A stretch of DNA of 8,317 bases from the NCBI GenBank assembly GCA_002424095.1, contig DIPL01000010.1, forward strand, positions 1-8,317, given 5' to 3'. The position numbers and the translations under genes are program-made. Shown here one piece after another: positions 1 through 7,100 of this stretch (positions are counted from its first letter, which is position 1; each line of letters begins with the position of its first letter). Source of the stretch: Christensenella sp. UBA5489 (GTDB lineage Bacteria > Bacillota > Clostridia > Christensenellales > UBA1242). The notes under the pieces are model-generated. The model was not told where the DNA came from and did no database searches. It saw nothing but the letters and a program-made list of their open reading frames with translations.

Positions 1-2
1 TT

Positions 3-93
3 TGGCGGAGAGTGAGGGATTTGAACCCTCGCGAGCTTTTACACTCCTACAGTCTTAGCAGGACCGCCTCTTCGACCTCTTGAGTAACTCTCC
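3..93 (-). tRNA. tRNA-Ser (anticodon GCU), CCA encoded
   Basis: Read on the minus strand, this folds into a complete class II tRNA. The 7-bp acceptor stem (GGAGAGT with ACTCTCC) is followed by discriminator G and an encoded CCA at 3-5. The anticodon loop is CTGCTAA, with anticodon GCT at 57-59, flanked by a 5-bp stem containing one G-U pair. The long variable arm typical of serine tRNAs is present, as is a 5-bp T stem around the loop TTCAAAT. It decodes AGC and AGU serine codons. The 3' end points out of the left edge, so anything integrated at the tRNA end would lie outside this window. Confidence 0.97.
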
Positions 94-169
94 ATTAATT
101 ATTGTTTGATATGTTATTTCCTTGTCTTAATTTTTAAATTTCGTTGAATTTTATATTTTTAATCTATTA

Positions 170-198
170 ATTATAACAACTGTTTTTTTATTTGTCAA
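170..198 (-). promoter_or_regulatory. sigma-A type promoter of the tRNA-Ser gene
   Basis: On the minus strand a perfect -35 box TTGACA (193-198) and a perfect -10 box TATAAT (170-175) are separated by exactly 17 bases. Transcription would start near 163, giving a 5' leader of roughly 70 bases before the mature tRNA at 93. This is the strongest promoter match in the window, as expected for a stable RNA gene. Confidence 0.9.
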
Positions 199-231
199 TA
201 TTTTATTTAAGAGAGTTTTGTAAACATTTAA

Positions 232-556
232 ATTTGAATAGCATCAAAATAAATAAGTTAAATTACTTTGATTGAACAACTTACAAACTGACGTGTTAGA
301 TAAATATTGGTGTAAATTCCGATAGTCAAAAACAGTCCGAAATGCAAAATAAAAATTGATTCATGTTATAATATTTTGAGCTTTGTTTCAGAAATAACCA
401 CACCGCTAATTGATTGAAAATTTATGTATAATTATTTTAGTTATATTTCGGCTCACTTGAATTAAATACTCAAAAAAAGTACTTGATTAAATTTAAAATT
501 ACTTGAAATTTGATTTCTTGAAAAAACAAATTTTTTCAGTTAAAAATTAAAATAAT
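232..556. repeat. Tandem imperfect repeat, copy 1
   Basis: This is the first of two adjacent copies of a segment of about 325-360 bp. Nearly identical blocks shared with copy 2 include ATCAAAATAAATAAGTTAAA (from 243 and 574), ACTGACGTGTTAG (287 and 618), CAAAAACAGTCCGAAA (327 and 691), a block running from TTATAATATTTTGAGC to CTAATTGATTGA (366-417 and 728-779), and ATATTTCGGCTCAC. The offset is 331 bases in the first part and about 364 bases later, because copy 1 lacks about 33 bases found in the middle of copy 2. The shared match fades at a TAAAAATTAAAATAA block (541-555 here, 906-920 in copy 2). Confidence 0.85.
272..417 (+). pseudogene. Decayed C-terminal coding remnant in repeat copy 1
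   Basis: Two short in-frame stretches match the open frame of copy 2. Codons 272-298 give LNNLQTDVL. Codons 358-417 end in SCYNILSFVSEITTPLID followed by TGA. They are in different frames here, separated by a deletion and by an indel in an A-run, and stop codons lie between them, so the copy is broken. Of eight codons that differ from copy 2 over these two stretches, six are synonymous, which argues that the ancestor was translated. No start codon or ribosome-binding site is visible, and I do not recognise the protein family. Confidence 0.5.
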
Positions 557-560
557 TTGA

Positions 561-920
561 TTTTGAATAAATTATCAAAATAAATAAGTTAAATTCCTTT
601 GATTGAATAATCTTAAAACTGACGTGTTAGTCGAAACTATCTATGACCAATTAAAAGAACAAAGGAAAGATTATCTGTTAAAGAAAAAACCAAAAACAGT
701 CCGAAACAGCAAAAAAAATGATTCGCGTTATAATATTTTGAGCTTTGTTTCAGAAATAACTACCCCGCTAATTGATTGAAAATTTATGTAAAATTATTTT
801 AGTATATTTCGGCTCACCTGAATTAAATCCTCAAAAATAAAGTGCTTGATTAATTTTAAAATATAAAATCTTGAAAATCCTTAAAACATAATTTTGTCAT
901 ACTTTTAAAAATTAAAATAA
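561..920. repeat. Tandem imperfect repeat, copy 2
   Basis: This second copy of the segment begins almost immediately after copy 1 ends, in the same orientation. It keeps all the shared blocks and carries a longer central part (about 631-690) where copy 1 has different, shorter sequence. That central part continues an open reading frame, so copy 2 is the less degraded of the pair. The match to copy 1 is lost after about 920. Confidence 0.85.
603..779 (+). pseudogene. 58-codon C-terminal coding remnant in repeat copy 2
   Basis: One frame is open from 603 to a TGA at 777-779, encoding a basic, charged segment (start LNNLKTDVLVETIYDQLKE, end SRYNILSFVSEITTPLID). A stop sits directly upstream at 600-602. 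The frame has no ATG and no ribosome-binding site, so it looks like the 3' end of a gene whose 5' part is missing. The same C-terminus, with synonymous differences, is present in copy 1. The middle, rich in Lys, Arg, Asp and Glu, looks like an ordinary soluble helical protein, but I cannot assign a family. A short unrecognised functional peptide or a chance open frame are alternatives. The synonymous pattern favours a coding origin. Confidence 0.5.
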
Positions 921-1213
921 ATTTATGACTTTCTATTTTATTTATGTTAAAATAATTACATTGTTAAAAAAAACAATAATGTTTTAATACTAGCACAAAT
1001 ACTTTTTGAATCACTTTCTGCTTGAAGTTTAACTATTTACACACACTTTTGAGTCCGATTTAAATATTAATTAATTTCTATATTTAAAAAATGATTAAAA
1101 AATATTAATTTTTACATTAAAAAACAAAAAATAATTAAAAATAAATCAAACTATTTGTATTATTAATTAATAAAAAAATATTAAATTTATTTACAAAAAC
1201 TTAAAGGAATTTA
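921..1213. other. AT-rich intergenic stretch upstream of radC
   Basis: This region is nearly all A and T, with no open frame having coding character and no clear repeat. A weak A/T hairpin (ACATTGTT at 958-965 with AACAAT at 972-977, an A-run loop) is followed by TTTTAAT but lacks G+C pairs. A poor promoter candidate for radC is TTGTAT (1155-1160), an 18-base gap and TATTAA (1179-1184). In DNA this AT-rich such matches are expected by chance. Confidence 0.5.
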
Positions 1214-1912
1214 ATGGAAAACAACGTTAAGATTGCCGAAAATATACATAAAAACCATCGCAAAAGATTGCTGGATAATATTTTTAAATCGGGAATTGAG
1301 AATGTAAGCGAAATTAATGCGCTTGAATTTATTTTGACTTATATCATTCCTCGAAAAGATACAAATCCATTGGCACACAATCTTATTAAAGAATTCGGAA
1401 ATTTGGCGAATGTTTTGGACGCAGATTTTGAAAGACTTAAAAACTTCCCCGGTCTCGGTGAGCGAACTGCAAAGTTAATTGTTCTTTTGCCACAAATCTT
1501 TTATCGCTATAAACTTGAAAAACAAGCGAATAAAAAATATTTAAAAAATATGGGCGACATAATTAATTTTTATCTTGCTCTTTATGAAAATAAAAATGTC
1601 GAGGAGTTTTACATAACGTGCCTTGATTTAAAAAATAAAGTTTTAGCAAATAAGAAAATCAGTGGTGGAAACATCAATTCAATTAAAATTGATAAAAAAG
1701 AATTTACGATACTGCTCGTAAATAGCAAAGCGTCAAAAGTTATAATTTCGCATTGCCATCCTGAAAGTTCTTGCCTGCCGTCTCGTGATGATATAAATTC
1801 AACAAAAGCCATAATCGAAGTTGCAAATTTACTCGGCATTGATTTTATTGACCATATAATTGTCGGCATTGATGGATGTTATAGTTATAGCCACCTCGAA
1901 ATTATAAAATAA
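1214..1912 (+). CDS. radC: RadC-family JAMM/MPN+ protein
   Basis: The 232-residue product has the two-part layout and usual length of RadC (UPF0758). The N-terminal helical part contains a helix-hairpin-helix-like motif (NFPGLGERTAKL, about 77-88). The C-terminal JAMM (MPN+) domain has the metal-site signature HCHPESSCLPSRDD (180-193), matching the family pattern H-x-H-P-x5-P-S-x2-D. The likely ligands are His180, His182 and Asp193, with a conserved acidic residue at Glu130/131 before the FYITCLDLKNKVL strand. The ATG follows AAAGGA (1203-1208) at a normal distance. RadC was once linked to recombinational repair, but its biochemical role is unsettled. JAMM domains in general bind zinc and often act as isopeptidases or proteases. 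Variation from the usual HNHPSGDPTPS core (Cys181 for Asn, SSC for GDP) is mild. There is no operon partner on either side, and the gene looks intact. Confidence 0.9.
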   Translation: MENNVKIAENIHKNHRKRLLDNIFKSGIENVSEINALEFILTYIIPRKDTNPLAHNLIKEFGNLANVLDADFERLKNFPGLGERTAKLIVLLPQIFYRYKLEKQANKKYLKNMGDIINFYLALYENKNVEEFYITCLDLKNKVLANKKISGGNINSIKIDKKEFTILLVNSKASKVIISHCHPESSCLPSRDDINSTKAIIEVANLLGIDFIDHIIVGIDGCYSYSHLEIIK

Positions 1913-1936
1913 ATTTTTCGGAATTCTAGTAAATAA

Positions 1937-1964
1937 TTGATTTTCTTATGTTTTTTGATATAAT
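1937..1964 (+). promoter_or_regulatory. Probable promoter of the HD-domain gene
   Basis: TTGATT (1937-1942) and a perfect TATAAT (1959-1964) are 16 bases apart in the gap between radC and the HD-domain gene. Transcription would start near 1971, giving a leader of about 80 bases. No convincing terminator follows radC, so read-through from radC is also possible. Confidence 0.6.
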
Positions 1965-2051
1965 TTAATAAATGTTGAAATTTTAATTAAACTAGCAAAT
2001 TTATGCGTTATTTAAAAATAAATGCAGTAAAAAATAATAAAAGGATGAGAA

Positions 2052-2639
2052 ATGGATTCCCAACAAGAATTTATTGACATTTATATGTCTGAAATTAAAA
2101 GAGCAGGTTCTGATAATCTTTTAGAGTGGTTGCAAAGGACGGACTTTTTTAATGCCCCTGCAAGCACGAATTTTCATTCAGCCTGCAAAGGTGGTTTATG
2201 CGAGCATTCTGTAAAAGTTTATAAGAGATTTATAAATATATTAAAAAGTGAATTTGGAGATGAATGGCAAAATAAATTATCCGCCGAAAGTGCCGCAATT
2301 TGTGCACTCTTGCACGATGTTTGCAAAGTCAATTTTTATAAAGAAGATGTGAAAAATGTAAAAATCAATGGCGAGTGGGTTCAAAGACCTTATTACAGCG
2401 TTTCGGATGATTTGCCGTATGGGCACGGCGAAAAATCAGTTTACATAATAAACGGTTTTATTAAACTTTCACGAGATGAAGCAATGATAATAAACTGGCA
2501 TATGGGCGAATTTGATTTGCGAGTGCGAGGCGGTTCATATTCCTTGCCCGATGTTTTTTATAGATATCCTTGTTGTCTGTTATTTCACAGCGCCGATGTT
2601 CAAGCAACTTATTTAGATGAAAAAAGAGGTATATCTTAA
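2052..2639 (+). CDS. HD-domain metal-dependent phosphohydrolase
   Basis: The 195-residue soluble protein carries the spaced residues of an HD superfamily site. His52 is in GLCEHSVKVY, the His88-Asp89 doublet is in ALLHDVCKVNFY, His125 is in YGHGEKS, His150 is in INWHMGEFD, and Asp182 is in LLFHSADVQATY. The order H, HD, H, H, D is that of HD-family phosphohydrolases and phosphodiesterases, including the HD domain of the YhaM exoribonuclease. No nucleic-acid-binding OB domain or other partner domain is present, so it is a stand-alone HD protein. The substrate cannot be read from sequence; nucleotides or phosphodiesters are the family norm. The ATG has AAGGA (2041-2045) six bases upstream. An out-of-frame ATG at 2045 is not used. 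The gene sits 139 bases after radC with its own promoter-like boxes. Confidence 0.85.
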   Translation: MDSQQEFIDIYMSEIKRAGSDNLLEWLQRTDFFNAPASTNFHSACKGGLCEHSVKVYKRFINILKSEFGDEWQNKLSAESAAICALLHDVCKVNFYKEDVKNVKINGEWVQRPYYSVSDDLPYGHGEKSVYIINGFIKLSRDEAMIINWHMGEFDLRVRGGSYSLPDVFYRYPCCLLFHSADVQATYLDEKRGIS

Positions 2640-2703
2640 AAGACAACGAATTAAAATTTATGTCAAAGATTATTCTTTAAAGCTTATTTTTGATTATTTA
2701 TTG

Positions 2704-2732
2704 TTGTTTGTTTATGATAAAAAAGATATAAT
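2704..2732 (+). promoter_or_regulatory. Promoter-like boxes for a short transcript
   Basis: TTGTTT (2704-2709) and a perfect TATAAT (2727-2732) are separated by 17 bases. The predicted start near 2738-2740 falls on the ATG of a 19-codon frame, and an intrinsic terminator lies about 170 bases downstream. Promoter and terminator together define a small transcription unit. Confidence 0.55.
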
Positions 2733-2736
2733 ATTT

Positions 2737-2796
2737 ATGAAATTCGAGCAGTATTTAGAATCGGTTGAGCATTTATGTTCATCTACTCTATGTTAA
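2737..2796 (+). pseudogene. 19-codon frame, possible remnant of a tyrosine recombinase N-terminus
   Basis: The ATG begins four bases after the -10 box, so it has no room for a ribosome-binding site and could only be leaderless, if translated at all. It encodes MKFEQYLESVEHL and six more residues, ending in TAA. The start resembles the SAM-like core-binding domain of XerC/XerD-type recombinases (pattern F..YL......LS..T...Y), and hydrophobic and aromatic codons continue past the stop. No catalytic domain follows, and the unit ends at the terminator at 2884-2914. It may be a truncated recombinase gene, a small RNA that merely contains this frame, or chance. The family link is a weak resemblance over about 15 residues. 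Confidence 0.25.
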
Positions 2797-2883
2797 TCAT
2801 ATAGTCCTCGGATTTTCTTTTTTTATAAATTCAAAAAAATTCACTGTTCCTTGTATAATGCTTTTTCAAATATCAAAAAATTT

Positions 2884-2914
2884 AAAATCCGTAAAAGTGC
2901 GGATTTCTTTTTTT
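2884..2914 (+). terminator. Rho-independent terminator
   Basis: The stem AAATCCG (2885-2891) pairs with CGGATTT (2900-2906) around an 8-base loop. It is followed by C and seven T residues (2907-2914) on the plus strand. It closes the short unit starting near 2738 and would also stop any read-through from the HD-domain gene. The 147 bases after it (2915-3061) hold nothing I can identify. Confidence 0.8.
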
Positions 2915-3061
2915 AATTTAATCCGCTACAACGTTTTTTATATAATTTAAAATCTAAAAACTATTTCCATTTTTTCTTTAATGAACTTAACTCGCATTTT
3001 TATTCTTTGTTTTTATGAGTCTTATTTAATTTCAGTGTTTTTTTTAATGCCGTTTGTTTAA

Positions 3062-3110
3062 TAAAAAAAGTTCGTTTTCAACTTTCAGAAGTTGGGTAGA
3101 CGAACTTTTA
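3062..3110 (-). terminator. Intrinsic terminator for the 215-residue gene, possibly bidirectional
   Basis: A 10-bp outer stem (AAAAGTTCGT, 3066-3075, with ACGAACTTTT, 3100-3109) encloses a second 6-bp stem (CAACTT, 3079-3084, with AAGTTG, 3089-3094) around a TCAG tetraloop. On the minus strand it ends in a seven-T run (3063-3069), which fits termination of the gene whose stop is at 3217, leaving about 107 bases of 3' untranslated RNA. On the plus strand the T-run is only four bases, so activity in that direction would be weaker. Confidence 0.8.
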
Positions 3111-3216
3111 TTATTGTTTTATATAAAGTGTGATTTGCTATTTTTTGAACGCATCCGTTTGATATTTCTAATTTTAAATTTAAATTTACTCGTTACGCAT
3201 ACTCCTTATTAGTAAA

Positions 3217-3864
3217 TTAATTCAAACTAGACATTCCTGAGGCTATTGCAGTTAAAAATGCAATACCCACATCTGCCGCTTTATCTAATGTCCATATAAT
3301 AAACTTGCCCAACTTTGACCATATTGTCTCTTTACCTTCTTTTGATAATATAATCAATTTAATTTCATTCAATTTTTCTAGAGCCTCTTTAATTTGAACT
3401 TCATTTAATGAAGCACTCTTTTCAATGGACTGTTTTGCACTCTCAAAAACATTATAAATATTTATTTGCATATCAACATTAGCACTTGCTTGGTTTTGAT
3501 TATAAATGTAAAAAGTAGGTGCAGTTTTTTCTAGCTTTGGCTTCTTTTCTTTTCCATAGCCTTCAACTATCGCTCTTTCATTCTTTAAAGGTTGTTTCCT
3601 TAAAAAATTTAATCCGCCTATGATATTTTCTTTATCATTATATGATATTGATGTTTTATCTAACATTTTTAATATTTCGGCATTATCATCTTTATCATAT
3701 TTGGTTTTTATATGTTTTTTTACTTTCAGTCTCCACGTTGTATAATCTGCCGAATTGAGAGAAAAAAAATCTACGAAATAATTATTATCTATCTCATTAA
3801 ATTGATTTATACAAATTGAAAACTCTTTCTCTAATTCCTCAACAAATAGTTCAAGTTCGTCCAT
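3217..3864 (-). CDS. Unknown protein with C-terminal hydrophobic segment
   Basis: I do not recognise this 215-residue protein. The N-terminal 100 residues are acidic-to-mixed and helical in character (MDELELFVEELEKEF at the start, a Trp-containing TTWRLKVKKH near 42-51). A basic linker (about 104-113, KEKKPKLEK) follows, then an Asn/Gln-rich strand-like stretch (about 118-138), a charged amphipathic helix (about 140-178), and a hydrophobic or amphipathic segment (about 184-212, starting WSKLGKFIIWTLDKAADVG) that could sit in or on the membrane. The layout of variable N-terminus, Asn-rich linker, Glu/Lys helix and terminal hydrophobic helix resembles many orphan proteins of accessory and abortive-infection-like loci, but that is impression only. 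The ATG at 3864 has AAGGTGGAG (3874-3882) nine bases upstream; a nearer ATG runs into a stop within three codons. It lies downstream of the giant repeat gene on the same strand, separated by 272 bases. Confidence 0.75.
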   Translation of the reverse strand: MDELELFVEELEKEFSICINQFNEIDNNYFVDFFSLNSADYTTWRLKVKKHIKTKYDKDDNAEILKMLDKTSISYNDKENIIGGLNFLRKQPLKNERAIVEGYGKEKKPKLEKTAPTFYIYNQNQASANVDMQINIYNVFESAKQSIEKSASLNEVQIKEALEKLNEIKLIILSKEGKETIWSKLGKFIIWTLDKAADVGIAFLTAIASGMSSLN

Positions 3865-3930
3865 CTATACCATCTCCACCTTGATTTTTGGGCTGTAAGT
3901 GCCGAATATGTTTATTTATGCGACAACTTT

Positions 3931-4077
3931 CTATACATAAATATAACATAAATTATTTCAACTAGCAGTGGATTTAAGCAATTTTCTATACCAAAATAAA
4001 TATAATTTAATCAGCAAAGTTTTATTTATAATTCACTATACATAAAATAATATAAATTATTAATTCAGCGATGTTTT
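3931..4077. repeat. Three imperfect AT-rich repeats upstream of the 215-residue gene
   Basis: The block CTATAC starts at 3931, 3986 and 4036, each time followed by an A/T run containing ATATAA or ATATAAT, an AATTATT- or AATTTAAT-like stretch, and an end resembling CAGC or CTAGC. On the minus strand, the sense of the downstream gene, each unit reads roughly TGAA-A/T run-TATGTATAG and is 29-33 bases long, at intervals of 50-55 bases. They lie in the presumed promoter region of the gene starting at 3864. Units 1 and 3 are most alike; the middle one is more diverged. They could be regulator sites, degenerate promoter copies or slippage products. I found no clearly convincing single promoter here. 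The best candidate is TTGAAA (3956-3961) with TATGTA about 16 bases on. Confidence 0.5.
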
Positions 4078-4083
4078 GATTGT

Positions 4084-4112
4084 ATAATTATTTATAACAT
4101 AATTATTTATAA
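4084..4112. repeat. Short direct repeat, 15-base period
   Basis: ATAATTATTTATAA occurs at 4084-4097 and again at 4099-4112, separated by a single C. It lies between the stop of the large repeat gene (4137) and the three longer repeats. Such low-complexity duplications arise easily by slippage. No G+C-containing terminator hairpin was found between the two minus-strand genes, so the large gene's transcript end is undefined. Confidence 0.6.
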
Positions 4113-4136
4113 AAATTATAACTATTTAAAAAAGTT

Positions 4137-7100
4137 CTAGTTATCTCTATTTCTTTTTTTCTTTATCTCTTCAATGCGTTTTAGCATAGTCTCACGTTGA
4201 ATTTCAATTTCTTTTTTTCGCTCTTTAACTTCTTTTTCTCGTTCATTAATTTCTCTTATTTTTTGCCCAGTTTTCTTGTTGTTATTAAGATTAGATGTGC
4301 CAAATCTAAACAGAGCCATAACAATAAGTGCGATTATCGCTGAAACAACAAAAAATATTATAATTAAAATGAAAATCGTCGTTTCTTTATCAAGCATAAA
4401 AATGATAGGAGACCGCTCATAAACGGCATATAAATCTAAATTATCTTCAATGACTAATTGTGTTACTTGTGGACCGCTCCCTTCACGATTTTCGTACCAA
4501 CCTTTAAAAATATATAAAATTTCTTTGCCTTCAACACTTGCTTCAAATTCGCTAGTGCCTAAATTGACAATATCATTATAATGTCCAGTTAATGTCTTAA
4601 AAATAATCTCGCCATTAAAAAATCTGATTGTATAGTCTATATATTCTTGCTCGAAATATGCATAATAGTGTTGTGGAGCACCAGTAATTGTAAAATCGCT
4701 AACAAACTGAGGAGTTTCAGGATTTTCTTCGGTTGTCCAACCTTTAAATACATATGTATATGTCTTGTCGCTCGGCTTTGTTGGAGTTTCAAAAATTGCC
4801 TCTGTTCCATAGTCCCCTGAAACTTCTGTTATGTCCTCGTCAATTTGGAAATAAACATTATAACTTCTTAATTGTTGTTCGAACTTTGGATAGAAAGTTG
4901 TTGGAATAGTTCCTCCGCCACTTATATAATCTTCGGTTAAAACAATTTCGCTTATAGGGTCTCCGATAAACTCGTCGTTATCATACCAACCGCTGAATAC
5001 AAAAGCAAATTGAACAGTCGAGGTTGGCGGTTCTGGCTCATCCATTAAATCAGAAATCAAAATTGTGCTACCGAATTCAAGTTCAATGGTATCAAGTTGA
5101 TTTCCGTTCTTATCATAAAAAGTAAATTCATATTTCTTTGCACTTTCAATAAAGCCTGCATATAAATTCAAATTGGCACTTAACGCAATAGAAAGAATTT
5201 GTTCTTCGTTTCCAGTTCTTTCATCAAGTGGCAAATTAAACCAGCCCGAAAACTCATACTCCATAGCATAAGTTCCTTCTTTGGTGTCGAAATAATTATA
5301 TATAAACTCTCCGTCTTGTTCATAGGCAAGCACAATTTCTGACGAACCGTAAACGTGGCTGATTTGGTCTAAAAGTTCGTTGTTGTTTTCATCATATAAA
5401 TAAAGCGTATAAGTATTTGGTGTAACATCAATTTTCGCATAATATGAGATATTCTCTGTTATTTCCACCGAACCTGTAATCGTATTTCCTTGTAAATCTG
5501 AGTTATCATACCAGCCTTCAAAGACATAATCAAAATGAGAATTCCAAAATTCTGCGGAAAAGTCAGGAATGCAATCATCTAAATTCACAAAAGTTCCGTA
5601 GTCGTCTTCAATATAGCCCTCTGTGCCATTTTCGAGCAATATTTGCTGTGAGTCTTCACCATTAAAATAATAAAAAGATATTCTATACTTTTTAATTGTT
5701 TCTTCGAATTTAGCATAATAAGTTTTGTCGCCGTCAACTGTGATTTCTGAAACTTTTTCGCCTATATAATCAATATTTTCGTACCAGCCATCAAAAACAA
5801 AAGTCTTTTCTTTTGTTTCTTTATTATTAGGAATATATTCTGTGTTAATATTTATAACAGTTTCATATGCAATTTCAGGAGAGAACAGTTCAGTTATTGC
5901 ATCGCTATCGAGCAAACGAATTGTATACATTCTTGCCTGTGCTTCAAAATGTGCAAAGAAGTTACATTCTGCATAAACGACCATTTGAGTTGCATCAATT
6001 TTTGTCCCGCCTACACTTAGCGACCAGCCGTCGAATTCAAAAGTTTGTGAGATGGTTTGTTCTTTTGTTGGTGGTATTCCACTATAAATTGAGGTTTCTC
6101 CGTATTCAAATTCGCTTGCTTGGAGAGTTGAATTTCCATCTTCACTATAAAAAGTAACTAAAAATGTTCGGATTTCGCTTGCAAAATGTGCATAGAAACT
6201 GCGGTCTTGTTCGATTTTGAAATTTGTTATCTTTGTGCCACTTTCGCCCAAATTATCATACCAGCTATCAAAAACGAAAGTATGCGAATCTGTTTGCTCT
6301 TTTGTAGGAGTGAGAAAGTCTATATCATAATTATCTCCGTGTGCAACTTGCGTTTCATTTAGATATTCCCCTGAATCGTCATATAAAGTAACCGTATGAT
6401 AAATAGTAGTAAATTCGCCATATAATTCAATATCATCTGTATATACTTCTGCTTCTAGAACTTGTAAAACATCTTGCGAGCCTTGCAATTTCCAGCCACT
6501 GAACTCTTTGCCATAAGGTTCAAGAGCAGGGAATAGTGTTGTTTGCTGTCCGTAAGTATGAGTATTTGGCGTATGCACAATTTCGTCATAAATTTTTGTA
6601 TCGTCGTTAAATATAAAATATGAAATTGAATATTTATTGCCTTGCCATTCAATTTTTATCGTTATTATTCCACCACTTTGATATACAACACCCGCCAACG
6701 TTGCAAGCCCTGCGGAAGTATAAGAATTAAGCGGATTTGTTAAAGCGGTTCCGTTTACCGAATATCTAAAAATATGATAATGTTCACGTGTTGCACGCAC
6801 TTCCATTTGTGCAAGACTTACAATTGGAAAAGGATTTTCTTCATCATAAGGCACGTTAGATTGTGCCAAATCAGACAAATCGCCCGTGCCACCATTAATA
6901 TCGTAAACAACGTTATAATAATAAGCTGTATATTCTCCATTCATTATTATATTGCCGTAAAATTCATTAAATGAAACAGGATAATCAGGCAAATATTCCC
7001 CGCCCACTTCCCACGATGACGGCGGAGTTATTTGAGAAACAACCCAGTGTAATGCATACCCCGCTCGCTGTTCTGGGGCTGGCGGAAACATTAGCCCTGT

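Noticed and set aside
3..93. tRNA-Ser as an integration site for an element in this window
   Set aside because: The tRNA 3' end faces out of the left edge and I found no duplicate of it elsewhere in the window. The neighbouring repeats lie on the 5' side.
232..920. CRISPR array
   Set aside because: There are only two long degenerate copies, with no short identical repeats and unique spacers and no cas genes.
958..989. A/T hairpin as a terminator
   Set aside because: The stem has only two G-C pairs and the loop is an A-run. In this composition it is likely chance.
1609..1869. Minus-strand open frame inside radC
   Set aside because: It is antisense to the conserved JAMM domain and has no recognisable protein features.
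2765..2950. 61-codon plus-strand frame
   Set aside because: It runs straight through the intrinsic terminator at 2884-2914, has no ribosome-binding site, and consists of low-complexity A/T-driven codons.
4302..4382. LPXTG-type sorting signal
   Set aside because: No LPXTG-like motif precedes the hydrophobic span, and the tail after it is 54 residues long rather than a few basic residues.
5867..6157. Plus-strand open frames antisense to the giant gene (also near 6774-6974 and 7509-7691)
   Set aside because: They mirror a well-supported repeat-coding gene, have no coding character or family resemblance, and lack ribosome-binding sites.
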